The translations under genes and the position numbers were made by a program. DNA of 64,000 nucleotides, taken from contig QQVP01000022.1 of NCBI GenBank assembly GCA_003389215.1, forward strand, positions 29,191-93,190, read 5' to 3'. Below the pieces are notes generated by a model, which worked only from the letters and a program-made list of their open reading frames with translations, had not been told where the DNA came from and searched no databases. This document shows, one piece after another, positions 54,384 to 62,007 of this stretch (the stretch's first letter is position 1; the number at the start of each line of letters is the position of its first letter). The DNA comes from Planctomycetota bacterium (lineage in GTDB: Bacteria > Planctomycetota > Planctomycetia > Pirellulales > UBA7805).

Positions 54384-55310
54384 GTGACGCATGACCCCCT
54401 GGGGGCAAACGTGGGTGTTCTTCGACGCGTCTTCGCCTGGGCCGGCGATCCGCCAGACACGTCGCAAGGCAGCAAGGCTCAGGCCTTCGTCGTCATTCTG
54501 TTGACGCACCTGATGGCGCGGTCCTGGGTGGCCAGCTGGAAGGCCGATTCGTTTCACCTCGGTTACGCTCTGGCGGCCTGTCTCTTTGCGTCGTTCGGCC
54601 TCCTCTACGTGCTCGGGAAGCCAGGTGGCCCGACCCGTCGAGCGGCACTCTGGCTGGCCGCGGCGTTGCAGTGCGCGATTGTGGCCACGACCTTTCCCGA
54701 AGTGGCGAATCATCGCTACCTGGAGATGCTGTGCATTCTCTTCGTCGCTCTGTTCGAGATCGATCGAGCAGAGGACTGCCGCTCGCTGGTGGCAGCGTTG
54801 CGGTGGACGTTCGTCATCGTGTTGTTCCACACGGGGCTGCAGAAACTTCTCTACGGGACGTACTTCGACGGCCAGTTCCTGGCCTATGAAATCGCGGCGG
54901 AAGAGCGCTTCGCGGACTTCCTCAAGTATTTCATGTCAAGCGAAGAGTATGTCCGCGTGCGTGGCCTGGCAGGCCGCGACCCAGGCGCGGGTCCTTTCGC
55001 AGTGAGCTCGCCGGCTTTTCTGGTGATTTCCAATCTGGTCTGGATCCTCGAGCTGACGATCCCCGTCGCCCTGATGTGGCGGCCGACGCGCGCCTTGGCC
55101 GCGGTGGCGGCCATCGTCTTTACGTTTTCGCTGCAGCTGGGGGCCCGCGAGCTGATGTTCGGGCTTCTCTGCGCGAATCTGGGTCTGCTCTTTTTCCTTC
55201 GGCCCGTGAACCGGTTTTTCATCGTACCCCTGCTCGTGATCTACGCATTGCTGATTCTGGTCGCGGCGCAGCCCGACTGGCTTCCTCTTCCCGATCCGGA
55301 ATTCAACTGA
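54384..55310 (+). CDS. HTTM-like polytopic membrane protein (module copy 1)
   Basis: This is a 308-residue protein from GTG 54384 (GGGAG upstream; GTG 54351 is possible). It has six to eight hydrophobic segments and the signature GLQKLLYGTYFDGQFLA between them. The protein at 58650-59546 has GLQKFWYGTYFDGQYLA at the same place, and both continue with VSSPAFLVISNLVWILEL or an equivalent. The pattern recalls HTTM/vitamin K-dependent-carboxylase-like membrane domains, but the match is loose. It is followed 59 bp later by a small single-anchor protein whose paralog accompanies the other copy. The function is unknown. Confidence 0.7.
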   Translation: MTHDPLGANVGVLRRVFAWAGDPPDTSQGSKAQAFVVILLTHLMARSWVASWKADSFHLGYALAACLFASFGLLYVLGKPGGPTRRAALWLAAALQCAIVATTFPEVANHRYLEMLCILFVALFEIDRAEDCRSLVAALRWTFVIVLFHTGLQKLLYGTYFDGQFLAYEIAAEERFADFLKYFMSSEEYVRVRGLAGRDPGAGPFAVSSPAFLVISNLVWILELTIPVALMWRPTRALAAVAAIVFTFSLQLGARELMFGLLCANLGLLFFLRPVNRFFIVPLLVIYALLILVAAQPDWLPLPDPEFN

Positions 55311-55369
55311 CGCCCACTTCGCCCCCATCAGAACATTCGCTTCCACCCGTCTTCGCCCAAGGTCGCACC

Positions 55370-55780
55370 GTGACGCACGCCCGCAAGCAATCGATCGCCA
55401 TCGCGATGTTATTGGCCCTGGCCATTTGGCCGCTGATTCACTTCGGGCTGGTGCAGCGGTTCGGCATCAGCCCCTGGAAGTTCGGGGGCTTCGCGATGTA
55501 TTGCACGCCGAATCCGCTGTTGGAGATCACGATTTTTCGCAGCGACCACCAAGAGGTGCCGATTGTGCCGCAAAGCGCCCTGGCCAGGCAACATCGCCAG
55601 TACGGCGACGCCTGGGCAATTTGGAACGAACATCGCCCGCCGGAGGCGTTTTGGAACGCGCTCCGCGAGGCGGAGCCGCAGGGTGCCCCGTTCTTGGTGC
55701 TGGTTCGCGAGCGGCGGCTCGATCCGCGGACCGCTCGGATGGTGCAGCGGCGGCGGCGGTACTTCTGGCCCGCGGAGTGA
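55370..55780 (+). CDS. Small membrane-anchored partner of the HTTM-like protein (module copy 1)
   Basis: This is a 136-residue protein from GTG 55370. One N-terminal membrane helix is followed by WPLIHFGLVQRFGISPWKF and GGFAMYC, then a soluble domain. The gene at 58103-58573 has WPLAHHFLVERYGLNKWSF and MGFSMYI at the same place, so the two are paralogs, each next to an HTTM-like gene. The soluble part ends with PFLVLVRERRLDPRTARMV. The family is not recognised. Co-conservation with the membrane partner suggests a two-subunit complex. Confidence 0.65.
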   Translation: MTHARKQSIAIAMLLALAIWPLIHFGLVQRFGISPWKFGGFAMYCTPNPLLEITIFRSDHQEVPIVPQSALARQHRQYGDAWAIWNEHRPPEAFWNALREAEPQGAPFLVLVRERRLDPRTARMVQRRRRYFWPAE

Positions 55781-56009
55781 CCCGAGTGCGTCGCGACCGG
55801 GAACACGGTACGGCGGCTTGGCGTTCCGCATTACGTCGGCGGTGATGCTCGGCCTGCCGACGGTGACGCTCGGCGATGTGAATCGGCGGCGTTGGTCGAC
55901 CGGGTCGACGACGGCTATCATCGCATTCGTGCCCCGCGTACGTCTTCCGCGACGAGGCCAACGCCGACTCTGCGATTCGACAAGGCTCCACTACCCCCAG
56001 GATCGTTCC

Positions 56010-58052
56010 GTGCTCCGTCGCTGGTTGCTCCCTCGCTGGTTTCGTCAAACCGACCGTGGGCTGCTCGCCGTCGTGGCATCGGCCACGGTCGCCCGCCTGG
56101 CGTATTGGCTACTGCTGCAGAAGTCCCGCCTGGCGGGGCTGCAACGCGTCGATCAGAGTTACTACCGCGAGTGGGCCGAGCGGATCGCAGCCGGGGACTG
56201 GCTGGGCAGCGAAGTCTTCGAACAGGGACCGCTGTATGCATACCTGGTGGGAGGCCTGTTCCGGCTGGTTGGTCCGCGCGACGAGATCGTTCTGATACTG
56301 CAGCTCCTCGGCGGCGTGGCCACCTGCGGCCTGGTTTACGCCTGCAGCTGGCGTCTGTTCGACCGGGCGACGGCCGTCGTGGCCGGCCTGATCGCCGCGG
56401 TCTACGGGCCGTTTCTGTTCTACGACCTGATGCTGATGAAGTCGTTCCTCTCGCCGCTCTTGACGATGATGGCGCTGTGGGCCGCGCTCCGTTATGCGGA
56501 CGAATTGCAACTGCGGTGGATGGCCGTGTGCGGTCTGGCGATCGGGCTGGCCACCCTGGTGCGCGAGAATCACCTGCTCTTGCTGCTGCCGATGCTGGTC
56601 TGGATCGCGACTCGCCCGACGGCCGCCCCGCTGTCGCGACGGCACCAGCTCGCCGCGGCCGTGGTGCTCGGCCTCAGCTTTGCCACGATCGTACTGCCGG
56701 TGACGTGGCGGAACTGGGCGGTGGGCAAGGAGCTTGTCCTCGTGACCGCCGGCGGTGGCGAGGCGTTCTACATGGCCCAGGGCCCCTATGCCGCCGCCGT
56801 CTACAATCCGCCCCCGTTCATCACGGCCAAGAGCGGCCGGGAACACGAGGATTTTCGGATTGAGGCCCGGCGGCGGACCGGCCGCGACCTGACGCGTGGC
56901 GAGAGCTCACGGTACTGGTTCGGCGAGGGGTTGGCGGCCGTAGCGGACGATCCGCTCCGCGCGCTGCAATTGACCTGGGCCAAGCTGCTCGTCTTGCTCC
57001 GTGACGAGGAGATTCCGGACAACCAAAGCTACGCGGTGACGCGGGGCGAAGTGCCGCTGCTTTACGCGGTGCCGAGTTTCGGCTGGATCGTCGGGCTGGG
57101 CTGTGCGGGATTGATTCTGGCCTGCGGCGACGTGCGACGGTATCAGCTGCTGCTGGGGATGACGCTGATGCACGTTTTGAGCGTGATCCTGTTCTACAAC
57201 TTCGGCCGTTTTCGGTTGGGGTTGATGCCGCTCTGGATTCTGCTGGCAGCCTCGGCAGCCACCTTCATTTGGAACCGCTTCCGCAGCGGGAAGTGGCGGA
57301 CCGCCGAGCCGGCCGTGGTGCTAGTTGTCGTGGCCTTGGTCATGTCCGTGCTGGCCTTTGTGGGGCCGAGTGCCGCCCCAACGCTGGCCAAAGAGTCGGT
57401 CGATTTCGATCTGGCGGTGCGGGCGGGTGACTTGGACCGGGCCGAAGAGATCCTCCGCGAACAGCTCGGCCGCCTGACAAACGCCGCGGAGACGGAGGAC
57501 CGCGCGACCGCCGACGCGGCGAATCGCGACGGGGCGGAGCCGGTGGCCGGCGAGCGGCAAGAAATCGACCCCCAAGCGCGGAAGGAGGCCACGCTGCGAT
57601 TCCAGTTGGCAAAACTGCTGCTCGCGCGAGGTCGCGGGACCCTGGCGAAGCGGGAAGCCGAGGCGGCCCGGCAACTCGTGCCCAGCGACTTCGAGCCACC
57701 GCTGTGGTTGGGCCGTCTACTGCTTAGCGAAGGGCAGCTCGACGCTGCGGCGGAGAACTTCTCCCGGGCCATCGAGGCGAACCCGCGGGCGGCCGGGGCC
57801 CATGCCGGCTTGGCCCAGGTACTGCGGCGGCAGGGGCGAACCGCGGAGGCGACCCAGTCGTTTCGCCGAGCGCTCGACCTCCGCCCCGACCTGGTCGAAA
57901 TCCGCTGCGATCTGGCCGATCTGCTATTTGCCGCAGGCCAGGTCGCCGAGGCGATCGAGCAGTACGAAGAAGCGCTGCGTCGGCAGCCCGACTTTGAGCG
58001 GGCGCGGCGGCAGCTGACGAAGGCCCGGGCGGCGCTCACACCTTCGCCTTAA
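56010..58052 (+). CDS. GT39-type glycosyltransferase with C-terminal TPRs
   Basis: This is 680 residues from GTG 56010 (the frame is open further upstream, but the sequence there is not protein-like and overlaps the previous gene). The membrane part (~15-450) has the PMT/ArnT-like first loop DQSYYREWAERIAAGDW and EQGPLYAYLVGGLFRLVG, then LMLMKSFLSPLLTMMALWAA and a conserved VRENHLLLLLPMLVW. TPRs occupy ~470-670. It probably transfers a sugar from a polyprenyl-phosphate donor on the outer side of the membrane. It is flanked on both sides by the HTTM-like modules. Confidence 0.8.
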   Translation: MLRRWLLPRWFRQTDRGLLAVVASATVARLAYWLLLQKSRLAGLQRVDQSYYREWAERIAAGDWLGSEVFEQGPLYAYLVGGLFRLVGPRDEIVLILQLLGGVATCGLVYACSWRLFDRATAVVAGLIAAVYGPFLFYDLMLMKSFLSPLLTMMALWAALRYADELQLRWMAVCGLAIGLATLVRENHLLLLLPMLVWIATRPTAAPLSRRHQLAAAVVLGLSFATIVLPVTWRNWAVGKELVLVTAGGGEAFYMAQGPYAAAVYNPPPFITAKSGREHEDFRIEARRRTGRDLTRGESSRYWFGEGLAAVADDPLRALQLTWAKLLVLLRDEEIPDNQSYAVTRGEVPLLYAVPSFGWIVGLGCAGLILACGDVRRYQLLLGMTLMHVLSVILFYNFGRFRLGLMPLWILLAASAATFIWNRFRSGKWRTAEPAVVLVVVALVMSVLAFVGPSAAPTLAKESVDFDLAVRAGDLDRAEEILREQLGRLTNAAETEDRATADAANRDGAEPVAGERQEIDPQARKEATLRFQLAKLLLARGRGTLAKREAEAARQLVPSDFEPPLWLGRLLLSEGQLDAAAENFSRAIEANPRAAGAHAGLAQVLRRQGRTAEATQSFRRALDLRPDLVEIRCDLADLLFAAGQVAEAIEQYEEALRRQPDFERARRQLTKARAALTPSP

Positions 58053-58102
58053 CGAATCGGCCTGGCCCGCGCCGCAGCGAATCACCAGGTTCCGCAGCCC
58101 CT

Positions 58103-58573
58103 TCAGCGCTCGGGTACCGGGCGGCTCTCTTCGGTCCAGATGGGCTCTTCGTCGCCCGCGCCCCGCCGCGCTGCGTACTGCACGCGTTGTCCTTCGAACT
58201 TCGCCGTTTCTCGATTCATGTTCAGCACGTCGTACTCGACCGAGAACCGCTGCACCGGCGGCGCCACCTCGAATACCTCGCGGGCCAGTCGCGCTGGGTC
58301 GTAAAGCTGACCATACTCGAACCGCAGCCGCTGATAACGCAGAATTGCCCGGGCGATCGCCGCCTGTTGCGGCATGTCCAATCGAGCCCCGAAGACGTTG
58401 GTGCGAATACTCTCCCGCGGGTAGACCGGCCGCTTGGAGATGTACATGGAGAAGCCCATGAAGCTCCACTTGTTCAGCCCGTAACGCTCCACGAGAAAGT
58501 GATGAGCCAAGGGCCACAGCGTCAGCACGACGACGGCGATGCAGAGGATTCGTTGTTTCAGGCGAAGGCTCAT
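58103..58573 (-). CDS. Small membrane-anchored partner of the HTTM-like protein (module copy 2)
   Basis: This 156-residue protein has one N-terminal helix (ILCIAVVVLTLWPLAHHFLV), then GLNKWSFMGFSMYISKRPVY, and a soluble C-terminal domain (YDVLNMNRETAKFEGQRVQY). It matches the N-terminal half of 55370-55780, and the C-terminal halves diverge. It lies 76 bp downstream of its HTTM-like partner on the minus strand, the same order as in copy 1. Confidence 0.7.
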   Translation of the reverse strand: MSLRLKQRILCIAVVVLTLWPLAHHFLVERYGLNKWSFMGFSMYISKRPVYPRESIRTNVFGARLDMPQQAAIARAILRYQRLRFEYGQLYDPARLAREVFEVAPPVQRFSVEYDVLNMNRETAKFEGQRVQYAARRGAGDEEPIWTEESRPVPER

Positions 58574-58649
58574 CGAACTTGTTGGTGACTGGGGGCTTGG
58601 CGAGTGCGGCGAGGGCCGGTCGTCGAAGGCACTTGGTCGGGGTTTTCAC

Positions 58650-59546
58650 TCACGGGTAAAAGACCGGGGTCGGCAGCCAGTCGAAGGCCTCGATCGTCGT
58701 CAGGATCAAGTAGACGTACAGCGCCGCGGCCGCAGGAATCAGCCAGCGGACGCCGTCGCGACGCAGGAAGGCCAGACAGACGGCCACGTAGAGCACTCCG
58801 AAGAAGACCTCCCGCGCCACCAGCTCGATACCCAGAATCACCAGCAGTCCGAAGACGAGACCCCAGAACCGCGTTCGGCGAAACAGCAGCAGCAACGCCG
58901 CCACGATCTCGGTGATCCACACCAAGTTGACGACAATCAGATACGAAAGTGACTCGATACGAAACGGCCCTGCCCCGGCATAGAGCGGTGCATAGCTCTG
59001 CAGTCGGGCGATGTCCTCGGCCGGCACGAACCAGGCGAAGAAGACGCGGTAGTGTTCGAACAGGGCGATCTTGGTGGCCAGATACTGGCCGTCGAAATAG
59101 GTTCCGTACCAGAACTTCTGCAAGCCCGAGTAGAAGAATACGATCACGGCGAGCCAGCAGGCGAATTGTCGGTACAGCACGTTGTCGTCGTCGCTCTCCG
59201 CCACCAGCAGCAACGCGAGCAGCAACAGGGTCTCGACCCACAGGTGATTGGCCACCGCGGGAAACTTCTCGTACACCTGGTAAAGCTGCAGCGGCAGGGC
59301 GATCAGCAGGGCCAGACGCTGCCACCGTGTGCGAAACGTCGCGATGCAAACGACCAGCGCCGTGCCCATCGTCACGGCTCGCCAACTCTGGCTCAGATCG
59401 TTGGCCCACGTCCCATGGCGCACCAGGTGTCCAGCGGCCAGGTGGATCAGCAACAACAGCCGCATCGACCGTACGATCGTGTCGCCAGCGAAGCCGTCCC
59501 GCTCGCGGTCGTAGAGATGATTCATCAAGGCTCGATCGAACGACAT
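58650..59546 (-). CDS. HTTM-like polytopic membrane protein (module copy 2)
   Basis: This 298-residue protein starts at ATG 59546. Multiple hydrophobic segments surround GLQKFWYGTYFDGQYLA. KFPAVANHLWVETLLLLALL aligns with the TFPEVANHRYLEMLCILFVA stretch of copy 1, and LGIELVAREVFFGVLYVAVC aligns with LQLGARELMFGLLC. The two proteins are clear paralogs in inverted arrangement around the GT39-TPR gene. The annotation as HTTM-like is tentative; an enzymatic role in lipid or protein modification is possible but not shown. Confidence 0.72.
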   Translation of the reverse strand: MSFDRALMNHLYDRERDGFAGDTIVRSMRLLLLIHLAAGHLVRHGTWANDLSQSWRAVTMGTALVVCIATFRTRWQRLALLIALPLQLYQVYEKFPAVANHLWVETLLLLALLLVAESDDDNVLYRQFACWLAVIVFFYSGLQKFWYGTYFDGQYLATKIALFEHYRVFFAWFVPAEDIARLQSYAPLYAGAGPFRIESLSYLIVVNLVWITEIVAALLLLFRRTRFWGLVFGLLVILGIELVAREVFFGVLYVAVCLAFLRRDGVRWLIPAAAALYVYLILTTIEAFDWLPTPVFYP

Positions 59547-59731
59547 CGCCGGACCCGATCTTGGCGCGAACGCCGCGGTTTGCGAATTACCTGGTTCTCT
59601 TTATCATAAATGGGTAAGGACGTCGGCCCGTCTCCTGGCATCCGGCCGCCCAGGGGCTTCGGCCATGGCCGAATTCTCGCGACCAGGCCCCCATCCTCCC
59701 ATGGCGCGCAGTTCTTGCGTGCTGCGACGGC

Positions 59732-61759
59732 ATGTCGAACACAGGCAAGCTCTTTGTCGGGATCTTGATCCTGGCCATCGTGGCACCGGTGACGTGGATC
59801 GCCTGGCGGGGTCCGTTCACGGTCGAGCCGTCGCAACCGGGCGGCGACATCGCGGAACTTGACGCGAACGTCAGCAACCCGACCTTTGCCCGCCACATTG
59901 CCCCGCTGATGTTCGCTCGGTGTGCGGTCTGCCACCGACCGGGCGAGGCGGCTCCCTTCTCGTTGCTCAGCTACGACGATGTGGCGAAACGGGGCGAGCA
60001 GATACTCGAGGTGACGCGCTCGCGCTATATGCCACCCTGGCAGCCGGAGCCGGGCCACTTCCAATTTGTCGGCGAGCGACGGCTGAGCGATGCGCAGCTC
60101 GCGATGCTTGCGGCGTGGGTCGAGCAAGGGATGCCCGAGGGCGACCGCAACGAGCTGCCACCGCGGCCCGAGTGGCCAGACGACTGGCAGTTGGGCGAGC
60201 CCGATCTGGTCATCACCATGCCGGAAGTTTACATCCTGCCGGCCGAGGGACAGGACGTCTTCCGCAACTTCGTCCTACCGATTCCCGTGGCCACGACGCG
60301 CTACGTGCGGGCGGTCGAACTGCGACCCGGCAACAAACGAATCGTCCATCACGCCAGCATGTTTGTCGATCGTTCGCGTTCGACCCGCTTGCTGGACAAG
60401 CGAGATCCGGAGCCCGGCTTCGAGGGCATGGAGGTCGGCGACGCGCGTTACCCCGACGGGCACTTCCTGGGCTGGACCCCTGGCAAGACGCCCGACCCCG
60501 GCGTGCCGGGTATTTCCTGGCGGGTCGACCCGGGAGCCGACCTGGTGCTGCAATTGCACATGTTGCCCGGTGGCAAGCCGGAGCCGATTCAGGCCTCGGT
60601 CGGTCTCTATTTCGACGAGGAGCCGCGTACCTCGCGGCGGGCCTACACGCTCTTTCTGAAGGCGGACGAGCAACTCGATATTCCGGCCGGCGAGAGCGAA
60701 TTTCGCACGAGCGAGTCGTTTCGTTTGCCGATCGACGTCGAGGCCCTGATCATTTATCCGCATGCCCACTACCTGGGCAAGGAAGTTCGCGCAGTGGCCG
60801 CCTTGCCGGACGGGGACGAGCTCGAACTGCTCAGGATCAAGGACTGGGATTTCAATTGGCAGGACTCGTATCGCTACCAGGAGCCCGTTGGGCTGCCGAA
60901 GGGCACAACGATTTCGATGCGTTGGGTGTTCGACAACTCCGCCGACAATCCGCGCAATCCGAGTCACCCGCCGCAACGCGTCGGCTATGGCAATCGCTCG
61001 ACCGATGAGATGTCGCACCTTTACCTGCAGGTGTTGCTGCAGAGCGAACGCGAAGAGAATCTGATGAAGCTAGCGGAGTATCGGCAGCGGCTGGCCAAGC
61101 ACCCGGGCGACTGGGCCTCGCACACCCAGTTGGGCCGTGCTCTGGAGAGTCTCAACCGGCTCGCCGAGGCCATGGCCGCCTACCGTGCCGCAATTCGACT
61201 CCAACCGGACTACGCCTTGGCACGACAGAGCCTGGCACTGGCACTCGCGGCGCAGGGCAAACCAGCGGAAGCGCTCGAGCAGCTGGAGGTTGCGGTGAGG
61301 CTCAACCCCGATGATTCCCGCGCCCGCTTTCGCCTGGCCCACGCGCTCAACCGCGACGGCCAGACGGCGCGTGCCGTGCAGGAATATCAGGAGGTCGCCC
61401 AGCGTGACCCTTACTTTGCCGAGGCACACAACAACCTGGCCTGGCTGCTGGCGACCTCGCGGGACGCCGAGCTGCGCGATCCGGACGCCGCGGTGCGCCA
61501 TGCGGCGATGGCCTGCGAATTGGTCGGCAATCGCGAAGCGGCCTACCTCGATACGTCCGCCGCCGCCTACGCGGCCCAAGGCGATTTCGCCGCCGCCGTG
61601 GCGATGGCCGAACGTGCTCGTCGGCTGGCCCTCGCCGGCGACGACACCGCGTTGGCCAAGGAGTTCGAACGGAACGTCAAACGCTATGAGCAACAGTTAC
61701 CGCCGTGGCAGGCCGACGAGGCAGAACCGTCACCCGAACCAGATCGGACGCGGCCGTGA
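59732..61759 (+). CDS. Haem-containing copper type II monooxygenase-like protein with TPRs
   Basis: This 675-residue protein has an N-terminal membrane anchor (~6-26) and one haem c site (CAVCH at 64-68, in a HIAPLMFARCAVCHRPGEAA context typical of cytochrome-linked enzymes). Residues ~130-430 resemble ascorbate-dependent copper monooxygenases: NKRIVHHASMFVD, LVLQLHMLPGG, IYPHAHYLGKEV and STDEMSHLYLQVLL supply histidine and methionine ligands. TPRs follow at ~455-640. The haem could feed electrons to the copper centre in place of ascorbate. The substrate is unknown. The stop is 44 bp before repeat copy E. Confidence 0.82.
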   Translation: MSNTGKLFVGILILAIVAPVTWIAWRGPFTVEPSQPGGDIAELDANVSNPTFARHIAPLMFARCAVCHRPGEAAPFSLLSYDDVAKRGEQILEVTRSRYMPPWQPEPGHFQFVGERRLSDAQLAMLAAWVEQGMPEGDRNELPPRPEWPDDWQLGEPDLVITMPEVYILPAEGQDVFRNFVLPIPVATTRYVRAVELRPGNKRIVHHASMFVDRSRSTRLLDKRDPEPGFEGMEVGDARYPDGHFLGWTPGKTPDPGVPGISWRVDPGADLVLQLHMLPGGKPEPIQASVGLYFDEEPRTSRRAYTLFLKADEQLDIPAGESEFRTSESFRLPIDVEALIIYPHAHYLGKEVRAVAALPDGDELELLRIKDWDFNWQDSYRYQEPVGLPKGTTISMRWVFDNSADNPRNPSHPPQRVGYGNRSTDEMSHLYLQVLLQSEREENLMKLAEYRQRLAKHPGDWASHTQLGRALESLNRLAEAMAAYRAAIRLQPDYALARQSLALALAAQGKPAEALEQLEVAVRLNPDDSRARFRLAHALNRDGQTARAVQEYQEVAQRDPYFAEAHNNLAWLLATSRDAELRDPDAAVRHAAMACELVGNREAAYLDTSAAAYAAQGDFAAAVAMAERARRLALAGDDTALAKEFERNVKRYEQQLPPWQADEAEPSPEPDRTRP

Positions 61760-61803
61760 TCAACTGCAGGAAATCGCAACGCGCGCGATCTCCCGAGCCC
61801 GTT

Positions 61804-61907
61804 TATTGATGGCTGCGTTGTTAATGAGCCCTTCGCGGCGGCGGCGCTAGCTGGAATGCCGGCCTCCGGCTGGTCGGCCTGGTTCATTGGCTGCGCAGGG
61901 TTCAATA
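61804..61907 (-). repeat. 104-bp interspersed repeat, copy E (inverted)
   Basis: This is the only copy in reverse orientation. The ends are TATTGA and TCAATA, and the length is again 104 bp. It lies between the copper monooxygenase and the sulfatase-like gene, 100 bp before the ATG of the latter. Confidence 0.88.
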
Positions 61908-62007
61908 GGACCGTTCGGCACGACGTGCCCGTAAGCTAGACTTGGTAATTCGTTTTGTAGACATCTCCGCCGGCCTCGCTCCGACCAGGCCCCTGCGAAC
62001 GACCCCG

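Noticed and set aside
55563..56009. N-terminal extension of the GT39-TPR protein
   Set aside because: It overlaps the preceding gene in another frame and lacks membrane-protein composition. GTG 56010 leads directly into the basic and hydrophobic N-terminus.
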